DNA of 64,000 nucleotides from Sphingomonas cavernae. Its GTDB lineage: Bacteria; Pseudomonadota; Alphaproteobacteria; Sphingomonadales; Sphingomonadaceae. Below, one piece after another: positions 47,015-56,074 of the stretch. Position numbers and translations under genes: made by a program. Position 1 is the first letter of the stretch, and each line of letters begins with the position of its first letter. The stretch covers positions 744,001-808,000 of the forward strand of contig NZ_QYUM01000004.1 of NCBI RefSeq assembly GCF_003590775.1. The letters are read 5' to 3'. The notes below the pieces were generated by a model. That model ran no database searches, was not told the origin of the DNA, and worked only from the letters and a program-made list of their open reading frames with translations.

Positions 47015-47763
47015 AGCTCGGCGACGCGCCCTGGACAGCCATTCGCGACGCGCTGGCGACCGGCGAGCCCGTTGTCGCCATCCTGCCGTGCGGCGCGGTC
47101 GAGGCGCATGGTCCACATCTTCCGCTGGCGACCGACGTCATCATCAGCGACGGCATGGCGGATCGCGCCGCAGCCATGCTCGAGACGCAAGGCATTCGCG
47201 CCTTCGTCCTGCCCGCGCTTGCCTTTGCGCCCGCCAATTATGCGGCAGCGTTCGCGGGCACCATTTCGATCAGCACCGCGGCCGCGAAGGCGGTGCTGAT
47301 CGACATTGCCAAGTCCCTGCGCGAACAGGGCTTCGCCTGCCTCGCCATCGCCAACAGCCATTTCGATCCCGCCAATGTCGCAATGCTGCGCGAGGCGGCT
47401 GCCGAGATCGGCGCGCTTGGGCTCGCGGTGGCCTATCCCGACTTCACCCGCCGCGCGCTGGCAAGCCGGTTGACCGAGGAATTCGTGTCAGGCGCCTGTC
47501 ATGCCGGACAATTCGAGACGAGCCTGGTGATGGCCGATCGGCCCGAGCTCGTCGACGAAAGCCGGCGCAGCGCGCTCGAAGAAAACCCGTCCAGCCTCGT
47601 CGAGGCATTTGCGCGCGGTGCGACAAGCTTCGCTGAGGCCGGCGGACCACACGCCTATTTCGGCGCCCCGCGGTCCGCGACGGCGGCGGAAGGCGAGCAA
47701 AGCTTCGAGCGGATGGCGGAGGCCCTTGCAAACGCCGTTCACGAGGCACTCGCTCTCGCGTAG
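47011..47763 (+). CDS. Creatininase-family amidohydrolase
   Basis: A 250-residue protein of the creatininase fold. Metal ligands are visible as E31, H33 and D42 in GAVEAHGPHLPLATD, and in CHAGQFETS near residue 165; the usual NGHGGN is altered to NSHFDPAN. Creatininases hydrolyse cyclic amides. It is the last gene of the operon, coupled by an ATGA overlap. It could act on an amide or lactam side product, or remove nitrogen, but no reaction is known for it here. Confidence 0.82.
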   Translation: MKLGDAPWTAIRDALATGEPVVAILPCGAVEAHGPHLPLATDVIISDGMADRAAAMLETQGIRAFVLPALAFAPANYAAAFAGTISISTAAAKAVLIDIAKSLREQGFACLAIANSHFDPANVAMLREAAAEIGALGLAVAYPDFTRRALASRLTEEFVSGACHAGQFETSLVMADRPELVDESRRSALEENPSSLVEAFARGATSFAEAGGPHAYFGAPRSATAAEGEQSFERMAEALANAVHEALALA

Positions 47764-47941
47764 CGCGCTGCCTCACTCTGCGGCGCTGGCTACCACGATC
47801 ATATCCCGGCTCCAGCCGCCGCCCATTGCCGATATGCCCGGATTTTAACCGTCGCGGGTCAGGGTAAAACCGGATTGCCCTGCATCTCCGACACGGTCAG
47901 GCTCATGCCTGCAATCGTGAAGGCAGCTCGGGAAATCAATT

Positions 47942-49108
47942 GTGCCTCAACCGCATGTGATCTGGGACACGCCGCTATTTGAAGCCGGCCCACCCCTCCG
48001 GCTGACGGCGCTGGCACGGTTGCCCGCGCCAATTTTCCCCAATGCAAAGATACGGGCGCTTGTCGTGTTGCTGCTGGGATGGGTCGCGTTGGGGCTGCTC
48101 GTCGTGCTGTTCGGGTCGCCGGGTTCGCCGTCGAGTTTCGTCGACGATATCGCGACCCATGCCCGTCTTGCGGTAGCGGCTCCCTTGCTCGTCATGGCGC
48201 ATACCGTCTGCGCACGCCGCCTCGACATCATCGCGCGCCATTTTCTCGCATCGGGATTGCTGAGCCCGGCCGATCAGGATCGCTTCGCGGACAATGTCGA
48301 ACGCATTCGCGGGCTGAGCAATTCGGCGTGGGCGGAAGCTGCCGTCATTCTGCTCGCCTATGCGTCAACATTCCTGTTGTTCATCGGCGCGTCTTCTGCA
48401 GGCGTGTTGTTTTCCTGGCAAAGGCTGGCGGATGGCTCACTCTCGGTGGCTGGCTGGTGGAACGTGCTGGTCAGCGTACCCTTGCTGCTCGCGCTGCTGC
48501 TGGGCTGGGCATGGCGCATCATACTTTGGGTGCATTTCCTCGATCGAACCGCACGCCTTGATCTGCGCCTGATCGCTGCCCACCCGGATCAGGCGGGCGG
48601 CGTGGGATTTCTCACGCAATCGGTACGAGCTTTCGCGATCCTCGGCACCGCACTTGGAGCGATCGCTGCGGGGCGCTTCACCTATGTCCATCTCAACGGC
48701 CTCGCGACCCGCTACACGGATGGGCTGCTTATTGGCGGCGTGGCGTTGCTCGTCATGATCCTGTGCGCAGGGCCGTTGCTCGTCTTCAGCGCGCGCCTGA
48801 TGCAGACTTGGCGACTTGGTTCGATGGCCTATGGCGCGCTGGGGACGGAACTGGGCAAGCAGTTCGAGCGCCAATGGCTGAAAAGCGAGGCAGCCGACCA
48901 TCACGAGATGTTGTCCGCGCCCGACTTCTCCGCCGCGGCCGACCTTTATCAGGTCGTCGGCAATGTCTATGCCATGCGCTTTGTGCCGATCGATGTCCGC
49001 AGCGTGCTTATCCTTCTTGGCATGACATTGGCGCCGTTCGTTCCGGCCATGTTTCTCTCGATGCCGATCGATGTTGTGTTGGCGGAGCTGAAGGGATTGC
49101 TGCTCTGA
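47942..49108 (+). CDS. Polytopic membrane protein of unknown function
   Basis: A 388-residue protein with about six to eight membrane segments (for instance LVVLLLGWVALGLLVVLFG, then a pair around 135-150 and 175-195) and a soluble loop with RLIAAHPDQAGGVGFL. I do not recognise the family. The GTG at 47942 is the start of the frame and no strong ribosome site is seen, so the true start is uncertain. It is monocistronic and convergent with HU. Confidence 0.6.
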   Translation: MPQPHVIWDTPLFEAGPPLRLTALARLPAPIFPNAKIRALVVLLLGWVALGLLVVLFGSPGSPSSFVDDIATHARLAVAAPLLVMAHTVCARRLDIIARHFLASGLLSPADQDRFADNVERIRGLSNSAWAEAAVILLAYASTFLLFIGASSAGVLFSWQRLADGSLSVAGWWNVLVSVPLLLALLLGWAWRIILWVHFLDRTARLDLRLIAAHPDQAGGVGFLTQSVRAFAILGTALGAIAAGRFTYVHLNGLATRYTDGLLIGGVALLVMILCAGPLLVFSARLMQTWRLGSMAYGALGTELGKQFERQWLKSEAADHHEMLSAPDFSAAADLYQVVGNVYAMRFVPIDVRSVLILLGMTLAPFVPAMFLSMPIDVVLAELKGLLL

Positions 49109-49164
49109 TTGTGGCGCGGATCATCGCGCAGGCACCTTGGCTGCGGAGCACGAAAGCGGTGTGA

Positions 49165-49190
49165 AGAAGGGGGCCGTCAAGCCCCCTTCC
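49165..49190 (-). terminator. Rho-independent-like hairpin after HU gene
   Basis: The stem GAAGGGGGC/GCCCCCTTC has a six-base loop just beyond the HU stop, followed on the minus strand by a short T-rich TTCTTC. The T-run is weak, so termination may be partial; it could serve both convergent genes. Confidence 0.6.
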
Positions 49191-49194
49191 AGGA

Positions 49195-49470
49195 TCAGCC
49201 GTTGAGCTTGTCCTTCAGCGCCTTGGCCGCAGAGAAGCCAAGCTTGCGCGATGCTGCAATCTGCATGGCTTCGCCCGTTGCAGGGTTGCGGCCTTCGCGC
49301 GCCGGGCTGTCCTTGACCTTGAACTTGCCAAAGCCGGGCAGCGAGATTTCTTCGCCCTTGGCCGCTGCCTCGGCGATCGCGCCGAATACACCGTCGACGA
49401 TTTTCTTGGCATCCGCCTTGGTGAGGCCGTTTGCGTTGCCAATGATCTCGGCAAGATCGCTGTTGTTCAT
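49195..49470 (-). CDS. HU-family DNA-binding protein
   Basis: A 91-residue histone-like protein with the DNA-arm motif GRNPATGEAMQI and the core LPGFGKFKVKDSPARE, normal HU length. HU dimers bend DNA and organise the nucleoid. GGAGAAAC precedes the ATG. A hairpin follows the stop. Confidence 0.95.
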   Translation of the reverse strand: MNNSDLAEIIGNANGLTKADAKKIVDGVFGAIAEAAAKGEEISLPGFGKFKVKDSPAREGRNPATGEAMQIAASRKLGFSAAKALKDKLNG

Positions 49471-49801
49471 GAGTTTCTCCGTTTCGCGCCAAAAAGCTGG
49501 CGCCGTGCCGCGGCCTAGAAATGCGCGCTTCGGTCGTCAATCGTCATTCGACGATGCAGAACGGGCCTATGTCGCATTGGCGCCGTTCGCGGACAGGGGG
49601 CAGCGCGGCGGTTCGGAGCGGTGAATCAGGCATTGCGGCGGGAATGCGACTGGTCGCCCGGGGCTTGACGCAGGAAGGTCGCGCGCGTTACGATCCACTG
49701 TGTATCATAAAACATCTCAGCGCCGGGTTCGGATATCCCCAACCAGCTCAAGGCCTTTTTCGGGTTGAGCCCAACCCAGTCGCTGAACGCGGAGACCAGC
49801 A
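49471..49801. other. Intergenic region between HU and P450
   Basis: A 331-base divergent spacer. It has no reading frame with a convincing start. It holds the probable promoters of hupB-like HU (left) and of the P450 (right), and a partially self-complementary CTCAA/TTGAG stretch near 49752-49776. Confidence 0.5.
49665..49692 (+). promoter_or_regulatory. Putative sigma70-type promoter of P450
   Basis: TTGACG and TACGAT are separated by 16 bases, 110 bases before the P450 start codon. The match to the consensus is good for the -35 and fair for the -10. Confidence 0.4.
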
Positions 49802-51073
49802 ATGCAAACCATGGCAGAGCGTGACTATTTTACCGACTACGAGGTGTTGAAGGATCCCTATCAGTATTTCGAAGCCATCCGCGCCAAAGGCCCGATCTAT
49901 CGGCTGCCCGACCGCGACATCGTGGTCGTCACTGGCTTCGAGGAAACGCTTGAGGTTCTGAAGAACACCAGTGATTTTTCCTCGGCCATCGCTCCGCAGG
50001 GTCCGGCGGCGGCGCTGCCTTTCGAGCTGGGCAATGCCGACATCACCGCCGATATCGAGGCGCACCGTACCAGCTTCATCGGCGGCGACCTGCTGGTCGC
50101 CTATGACGACAAACAGCACACCATGTCGCGTTCGATGCTCAATCGGCTGTTCACGCCGTCCCGGCTCAAGGCCAATGAGCAATTCATCGCCGACTACGCC
50201 GACCAGCTCGTCAGGGACGCGGTCGCGAAGGGCGGGTGCGAGCTTATCAAGGACATCGCCACCCCCTTCGTAACGCTCGTGATCGCCGATCTGCTCGGCG
50301 TCCCCGCCGATGACCGCCAGCTCTTCATGGACGCAATCGAGGCCGGCGTGGGCGCTGGCAGCCTCAATCCCGACGACCTCGCGCAGCAGAACCAGCCGCT
50401 CGTCATCATGGGCACCTATTTCTTCCGATATGTGCAGGAACGTCGCGTCAATCCGCGCGACGACGTCCTTTCGGAACTGGCCAACGCGACCTACCCCGAT
50501 GGTTCGACGCCCGATCTTCTGGAAATCGTTCGGCTCGCGACCTTCCTGTTCGCCGCGGGGCAGGACACCAGCGCCAAGTTGCTCGGCAACACGATGCGCT
50601 TCATCGTCGATCAGCCCGGCCTGCAGCAGCAATTGCGCGCCGACCCCACGCTGATCCCCCAATTGCTCGAAGAGGTTCTCCGCCTCGAGGGATCGACGAA
50701 GATGACGGCGCGTCTGGCGCGGAGGGACACGCGTATCGGGGACATGGAGATTCCGGTCGGCACCAAGGTGATGCTGGCGCTCGCTGCGGCAAATCGTGAC
50801 CCGCGCCGCTGGGAGGATCCGCAAGCGCTCGTACTCGATCGTCCAAAAATCAGGGAGCATCTTGCCTTTGGTCGCGGCGCGCATGTCTGCGCGGGCGCGC
50901 CGCTGGCGCGCGTCGAGGTCCGCGTCATCCTCGAAAAATTCATCGAGCACACGTCGGAGATCGATCTGAACGCGGCGGTGCACGGGCCGCCCGGCAGCAG
51001 GAATTTGGATTATGAACCCAGCTTCATCATCCGCGGGCTTTCCGGGATGCATCTGAAGCTGAAACCGAACTGA
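49802..51073 (+). CDS. Cytochrome P450
   Basis: A 423-residue soluble class I P450. The I-helix AAGQDTS is at 251-257, the ExxR motif (EVLR) at 291-294 and the haem loop FGRGAHVCAG with the axial C363 near 356-365. GGAG precedes the ATG at 49802. No ferredoxin or ferredoxin reductase gene is nearby, so redox partners are elsewhere. The following SDR, 72 bases downstream, may oxidise the alcohol product. The substrate cannot be read from sequence; the short soluble form suggests a small lipophilic compound. Confidence 0.92.
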   Translation: MQTMAERDYFTDYEVLKDPYQYFEAIRAKGPIYRLPDRDIVVVTGFEETLEVLKNTSDFSSAIAPQGPAAALPFELGNADITADIEAHRTSFIGGDLLVAYDDKQHTMSRSMLNRLFTPSRLKANEQFIADYADQLVRDAVAKGGCELIKDIATPFVTLVIADLLGVPADDRQLFMDAIEAGVGAGSLNPDDLAQQNQPLVIMGTYFFRYVQERRVNPRDDVLSELANATYPDGSTPDLLEIVRLATFLFAAGQDTSAKLLGNTMRFIVDQPGLQQQLRADPTLIPQLLEEVLRLEGSTKMTARLARRDTRIGDMEIPVGTKVMLALAAANRDPRRWEDPQALVLDRPKIREHLAFGRGAHVCAGAPLARVEVRVILEKFIEHTSEIDLNAAVHGPPGSRNLDYEPSFIIRGLSGMHLKLKPN

Positions 51074-51145
51074 ACGACCGCCGGCGCCGTTCGGCTTAAC
51101 CTGGCGCGACGAGCGCTTCATTTTGCACAAGGGCTGGAGGGTCGG

Positions 51146-51895
51146 ATGGGCGTGGAACATGTGGTCGTCGTGACGGGCGGAGCGTCGGGAATGGGTCTCG
51201 GCATCAGCAAGCGCTTCGCGGAGAACGGTCATCCCGTCGCGATGCTCGATGTGCAGGAAGACGCGCTGGAGCGGGAAGGTGCTGCGCTTCGGGCGAGCGG
51301 TGCACGGATATTCACGCGAAAGGTCGACGTTTCTCGCCGGGAGGAAGTCGACGCCGCCTATGCCGCGGTGAGGGGGGAGCTTGGCCCGATCAGCATCGTG
51401 ATCGCCAACGCCGGGATCTCCAGAGCGGAGGATTTCGCTTCAATGCCGCTCGCGACGTGGCAACGCATGATCGACGTAAACCTGACGGGCGTCTTCCACA
51501 CGATCCAGTCGGCCGTTGCGGACATGATCGAACAGAAATGGGGCCGGATCGTCACGATCTCTTCAAATGCCGCGCAATGGGGCGCATCGGACCGCGCGCA
51601 TTACGCGGCCTCGAAAGGCGGCGTGATCGGGCTGACCAAGGCGCTCGCGCGCGAACTGGCGAGGCACGGCATCACCGCCAACACCATCCCGCCCTCGCTG
51701 GTCGATACGCCCCTTGCGCGCCAGGGCGTGGCGGCAGGCGAAGTTCCGCCCATCGAAGTCATCGCCCAGCACATCCCGATCGCGCGCGCCGGAACGCCCG
51801 ACGACATCGCCGACGCCTGCGAATTCCTCTGCTCGGACAAGGCATCCTACATCACGGGGCAGGAAATCAACGTGAACGGCGGAATCTATATGTAA
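51146..51895 (+). CDS. Short-chain dehydrogenase next to P450
   Basis: A 249-residue SDR: TGGASGMG at the N-terminus, SNAAQWG strand and YAASK active site, ending EINVNGGIYM. GGAGGGTCGG precedes the ATG. It shares direction with the P450 and is the best candidate for its coupled dehydrogenase. The C-terminus is complete, and the next gene is convergent. Confidence 0.87.
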   Translation: MGVEHVVVVTGGASGMGLGISKRFAENGHPVAMLDVQEDALEREGAALRASGARIFTRKVDVSRREEVDAAYAAVRGELGPISIVIANAGISRAEDFASMPLATWQRMIDVNLTGVFHTIQSAVADMIEQKWGRIVTISSNAAQWGASDRAHYAASKGGVIGLTKALARELARHGITANTIPPSLVDTPLARQGVAAGEVPPIEVIAQHIPIARAGTPDDIADACEFLCSDKASYITGQEINVNGGIYM

Positions 51896-52047
51896 TTGTG
51901 AGGCAAGCGCCTCGGGCATGAAGGTTCGGGCGAAACACATGAACTGCAGACGTGGCGCGCAACCGCGCGGCCGACCTGGTCTTGCCCTTAGTCTTTTCAG
52001 TTACATTCGATTCCGCGCGGAGGCACCCACAATGCTTGGCGGCAAGG

Positions 52048-53415
52048 TCAGCCGACGCGGCGAAAATGGAGAGCGTGAACGCGGGCGGTTTTGATCGTGA
52101 AGCCCTGGCGGTCCTCGTCGAACAACAGCCGCATGCCGGTTGTGCCGAACGAACCATCGGCATTGCGCTTGAACGCCAATATGGATTTCTCGGCGGCGTA
52201 AGGCGACGACATTTTCGCGGTCAGTTCATCACCCGCGAGCGACAGGTCATAAGTCGCCTGCAACTCGTCCGAGACGTAACGGCCTTCGAGATCCATGGCG
52301 GCCGCCTTGGGTTCGTCAATCAGGATGTCCCCCTCGATCGCTTCGATGATCGCGTCCGCCTTCTTTTCCGACGCCCAGTCGCCACGATTGCAGAAAACCG
52401 CAACGGCAAGCTGCCGGTCGGGCAGACGCGCGTATATGTTCCTGAAGCCTTCAGCGCCGCCGGTGTGCATCACGAAATTCTGGCCGTTGCGCGGGCCGAT
52501 CAGCAGCCCGCCGCCATAGGCGAGCTTGGTCGGCTCCACGAGCACGGGCCTGCCATTTGTGAGCGTGCCCGGCGTCAGCATGATCTTCCGCACGGACGCC
52601 GTCCAAACCTTGTGGCCGGCGGCGAGGTCGCGCTCGTACCGCGCAAGATCGTTGATCGTGATCATCAGCCCGCCCGAGCCGCTGAACCTGGGATAGGTGT
52701 CGCGGATCTCGAAGCCGTCGCCGACGGGCACATAGCCATGCGCGATGTTGGCACCCGTCGGCCCGGCATCGTTCATGAAGAAGCTGCGCTTCATGCCGAG
52801 CGGTTGCAGGATCGCTTTGCGGGCATAATCCGCAAAGGGCATGCCGGCGACGCGCTCGACGATCTCGGCGAGCAGGAGATAGCCGCCGTTCGAATAGGTG
52901 TAGGCAGTGCCCGACGCGTAGTTGGTGCTCTTCTGACCGAAGAGGAGCCGGAGCGCAGTGTCCTTGTCGGTGTCGGCTGCGCTCTCGATGCCCGAGAGGC
53001 GGATCAGCTCGAGCGAATCCCGGATACCCGCGGTGTGCAGCATCAGCATGCGGACGGTGACCGGCGCCTCATATTGCGGCAGCTCGGGCAGATATTTGCG
53101 GACATCATCATCGAGCCCGAGCTTGCCCTGTTCCACAAGTTTCGCTGCAGCCAGCGCGGTGAACTGCTTGGAAATCGAGGCTGCGTAGAACAGCGTATCG
53201 CCGTTGATCGGCTTGCCGCTGGCTATGTCGGCTGCGCCGGCGACGGCGGTGAAGATCGTCTTGCCGTCGCGAAATGCTCCGACCGCGCAGCCAGGGGCGG
53301 CCAGCGCTTTCGGGTCCGAGATGATCTCCTTTACCTTGCCGACCGTCGCCGCCTGGACAGGCGCTGCAATCAGGGTCGCGGCAAAAAGGATGTGAAGAGG
53401 TTTGACCTTGAGCAT
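52048..53415 (-). CDS. Exported beta-lactamase-family serine hydrolase
   Basis: A 455-residue protein with a signal peptide (ending PVQA) and a class C beta-lactamase/DD-peptidase-fold domain: SISK at 80-83, YSNGGY near 171, HTGG near 315; a lipocalin-like C-terminal domain begins at about 365. Related enzymes act as D-aminopeptidases or esterases in the periplasm. It lies 71 bases downstream of the hydrolase-dipeptidase fusion on the same strand and is probably in one operon. Confidence 0.87.
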   Translation of the reverse strand: MLKVKPLHILFAATLIAAPVQAATVGKVKEIISDPKALAAPGCAVGAFRDGKTIFTAVAGAADIASGKPINGDTLFYAASISKQFTALAAAKLVEQGKLGLDDDVRKYLPELPQYEAPVTVRMLMLHTAGIRDSLELIRLSGIESAADTDKDTALRLLFGQKSTNYASGTAYTYSNGGYLLLAEIVERVAGMPFADYARKAILQPLGMKRSFFMNDAGPTGANIAHGYVPVGDGFEIRDTYPRFSGSGGLMITINDLARYERDLAAGHKVWTASVRKIMLTPGTLTNGRPVLVEPTKLAYGGGLLIGPRNGQNFVMHTGGAEGFRNIYARLPDRQLAVAVFCNRGDWASEKKADAIIEAIEGDILIDEPKAAAMDLEGRYVSDELQATYDLSLAGDELTAKMSSPYAAEKSILAFKRNADGSFGTTGMRLLFDEDRQGFTIKTARVHALHFRRVG

Positions 53416-53486
53416 TGCGGCACTCCTGGGCCTTTATGACTATGAGCGGGCAGCGCCGGAGCGGACGCAGCAACCGGTCTCGGTTC

Positions 53487-55835
53487 CTATTTGCGTGGTT
53501 GCCCGCGTTGCGAGGCGAGTTGCTCGAAGGACGCGTTGCCGATCGGATAGTCGCCCCAACCGACCAGATCGAAATGCCACCATTCCTGCGGATAGACGGT
53601 GAAGCCCTCGCCTTCCATCGCGCTGCGGAGCTGTTCGCGGAGCCAGCGCTCGTGGTCGCTGCCGCCGACATAGTTGGTGAAGGAGCGGCTCGAGAACTCG
53701 TCATAGCGGCCGGTGGTGACGATCGGCTGACCGGTCGTCAGATCGTACATGGTGAGATCCACCGCCGCGCCGCGATTGTGCCGCGAGCCCCGTGCGGGAT
53801 CGGCGACGAAGACGCGGTTTTCGGGCGGCGTCGCGTCCCAGAATATCTTCGTCACGTACCAGGGACGATAGGCGTCGTGGATGAGGAGGCCGTATCCTTG
53901 CGCAGCGAGCGCGCGCTGGATGCGTCCGATCGATTCAGCCGCGGGTCGCTGCAGATAGGCGGCGGCGCTTTCGTAGATCGGTTGCCCCATGAAGTTGTTC
54001 GTGCCCGCATAGCGGACGTCGAGCCGTACCCGCGGATCGACGCTGGTCAGCGAGACGAGATCGGCGGCCTTGCGCGTCGCGGGTTCGACAGGGGGAGACG
54101 CGCGCCGCGCCTCGTGCCGCAGCGCGGTCATGTTCGACTGCACCGCGGCGCGGATGGCGGCTTCGGCCTCGGCGCCGAAGTCGCGACGCGGGAAGCGGAT
54201 CGCGCCGAGGCTGACTGCTACCGCATTGCCCTGCGAATCGCGTTCGAAGCGCAATTGTTCGAGCGGGTAGAGCCCGCGATCGCTCGGGAAAGCGTAAACG
54301 TCCGTCGAGACGCGCGTGAGCGGCAGCCAGTCGGTCCACTCGATCCGGACAAAGGGTTTTCCGTCGCGCTCGTAGATCCGCAGTATGTTGTGCGGCCATC
54401 CATATTCCCCGATCAGCGGCGCAAATTCCGAAGAGGGCGCGGGCGGCTCGGGCCAGTCCGTACGCGTATAGCGACGGCCTGCGAGCTCGACCCACTGACC
54501 GTCGGCGGCGAAGGCGAGCTTGTCTGAAAAGAGTTGCGCATCGTCGAGATAAAAGCGCCCGCCCGCCTTGCGTACCGTGCCCGCGAGCTCAGGTGCGTCG
54601 AGAACGAGCTGGCCGTCAAATGTGCGCGTCCAGACGCTGGACGTGCCGTCGCTGAACCGCCCCGAGAGCCGCTTCGCCTCGTCGGGCGATACCGCTTCGC
54701 TCTTCAGCCATTGCGGCAACGGCTTGCCCGTGCGGGTCGCGAGCAATGCACGCAGTGCGAAGCTGCCGAGCCGCTGTGCCGAGGGGCCCGCATCGACTGT
54801 GCTGAACACGACAACGCCGATGCCGGCATCGGGCATCAGCTTGAGGTCGGTGGCAAAGCCGTAAACCGCGCCGCCATGACCGACGACGCGCTGGCCTTCG
54901 AGCGCGCCGAGCGCGAAACCAAGGCCGAAACGGCGCCCGGCGGTGCCGGGAAACTGCTCGCGCCACATTTCTTCCTGCGTCGCGGGCTTGCCCAGTACCG
55001 CGCGATCGAGCAGCGCCGCAGCGAAGCGGCCGAGATCGTTCGCGGTGGTGTAGAGGCTGCCCGCAGCGGGGGTTCCCAGTTCGAGCGCGGGCGCGGCGAA
55101 GCGGCTGCCGTCGAACGACGCCATTTCTGCGTGCGCGATGCGGTCGCGAAAAGGCGTGGCGGCAAATCCGCTCGAGCGCATGCCCAGCGGCGCGAGCACG
55201 AGTGCTTCGACCGCCTTTTCGAACGATTGGCCCGTCACGTGCGCGACAACTTCGCCCACCACCGCGATCCCGGCATTGGAATATTTGGTGATGCCGCCCG
55301 GGGCCGCCACGAGCGTCGTTTCGTTGAGGCTCGCGACCGCGTCGGCCTCGTCCTTTGCGTGCATATCGAAATAATGTCCGCGCGGCGCTTCACGGATCAG
55401 CCCGCTGCGGTGCGTCATCAACTGACGCAGCGTGATCGCACCGCCAAAGGGATTGTGCGGACGGAAATCGGGGAGATAGCGCGTCACCGGCGCGTCGAGA
55501 TCGAGCTTGCCCTGTTCGACGAGCTTCATCACCGCGATATCGGTGAAGAGCTTGCTCACCGATCCCGCGCGATAGACGGTGTCGGCAGTGGCACGCCGCT
55601 TTCGCCCAGCATCAGCAGAGCCCCATGCGTTCGACCATATCACGCCCGTCCGGTCCACCAGCGCGATTGCGACAGAGGGCAGCGCCTTGTCGGCGACTTC
55701 GCTCTGTGCGGCGGCTGCGATCACCTCGACAAGCGTTTCGGACGCGGCCGGATTCACCGCCGTCACCTGCTGCGCCGCAAGGGACGACGGCACCAGGGCG
55801 AAAGCTGCCATCAGCAATCCGCAACGCAAACCCAT
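53487..55835 (-). CDS. Serine hydrolase fused to a VanX-type D-Ala-D-Ala dipeptidase
   Basis: A 782-residue exported protein. After a signal peptide, a beta-lactamase-like domain has SVSK at 92-95; a linker domain follows; residues 592-780 are a VanX/DdpX zinc dipeptidase with SRHNRGAAVD at 684-693 (H686, D693) and EWWH at 751-754 (E751, H754), all ligands and the base present. VanX-type enzymes cut D-alanyl-D-alanine. The fusion can both act on a D-peptide or ester and split D-dipeptides. The ATG at 55835 has GAGAGGA before it. It faces the XRE regulator across an AT-rich promoter region. Confidence 0.88.
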   Translation of the reverse strand: MGLRCGLLMAAFALVPSSLAAQQVTAVNPAASETLVEVIAAAAQSEVADKALPSVAIALVDRTGVIWSNAWGSADAGRKRRATADTVYRAGSVSKLFTDIAVMKLVEQGKLDLDAPVTRYLPDFRPHNPFGGAITLRQLMTHRSGLIREAPRGHYFDMHAKDEADAVASLNETTLVAAPGGITKYSNAGIAVVGEVVAHVTGQSFEKAVEALVLAPLGMRSSGFAATPFRDRIAHAEMASFDGSRFAAPALELGTPAAGSLYTTANDLGRFAAALLDRAVLGKPATQEEMWREQFPGTAGRRFGLGFALGALEGQRVVGHGGAVYGFATDLKLMPDAGIGVVVFSTVDAGPSAQRLGSFALRALLATRTGKPLPQWLKSEAVSPDEAKRLSGRFSDGTSSVWTRTFDGQLVLDAPELAGTVRKAGGRFYLDDAQLFSDKLAFAADGQWVELAGRRYTRTDWPEPPAPSSEFAPLIGEYGWPHNILRIYERDGKPFVRIEWTDWLPLTRVSTDVYAFPSDRGLYPLEQLRFERDSQGNAVAVSLGAIRFPRRDFGAEAEAAIRAAVQSNMTALRHEARRASPPVEPATRKAADLVSLTSVDPRVRLDVRYAGTNNFMGQPIYESAAAYLQRPAAESIGRIQRALAAQGYGLLIHDAYRPWYVTKIFWDATPPENRVFVADPARGSRHNRGAAVDLTMYDLTTGQPIVTTGRYDEFSSRSFTNYVGGSDHERWLREQLRSAMEGEGFTVYPQEWWHFDLVGWGDYPIGNASFEQLASQRGQPRK

Positions 55836-55878
55836 CCCGTCCTCTCTTGTCTCGCCCAAATCTTCGGCTTTGCTCTTG

Positions 55879-55890
55879 TTTTTTCAATTT
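55879..55890 (-). promoter_or_regulatory. Candidate XRE operator (AAATTGAAAAAA)
   Basis: On the minus strand, 44 bases before the fusion-gene start and just downstream of a TTGACA (55911-55916 on the plus strand). It matches the 12-mer ATATTGAAAATT at nine positions. Overlap with the -10 area would fit repression. Confidence 0.4.
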
Positions 55891-56061
55891 AAGACAATAA
55901 TTTTCCGTTGTGTCAATCTGCACCGACAATTTCTTTCCTGGTCCAGACGCGCAACGATGCGCCTATCCTGCGCAATCCTTGAAAACATCGCAATGGATCG
56001 ACTATTTATGCACGGCTCATGACAGGCCAGGGTCCGCCTGCTATGTTGAAAACCCGCATCA

Positions 56062-56073
56062 AGGTTGAAAATT
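56062..56073 (+). promoter_or_regulatory. Candidate XRE autoregulatory operator (AGGTTGAAAATT)
   Basis: It ends one base before the GTG start of the XRE regulator and matches ATATTGAAAATT at ten of twelve positions; a second half-match, GTTGAAAACC, lies 17 bases upstream. Confidence 0.42.
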
Positions 56074-56074
56074 T

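Noticed and set aside
52048-55835. Vancomycin-resistance genes because of VanX similarity
   Set aside because: No VanH, VanA or VanS/R genes, and the host is Gram-negative; a nutritional dipeptidase role fits better.
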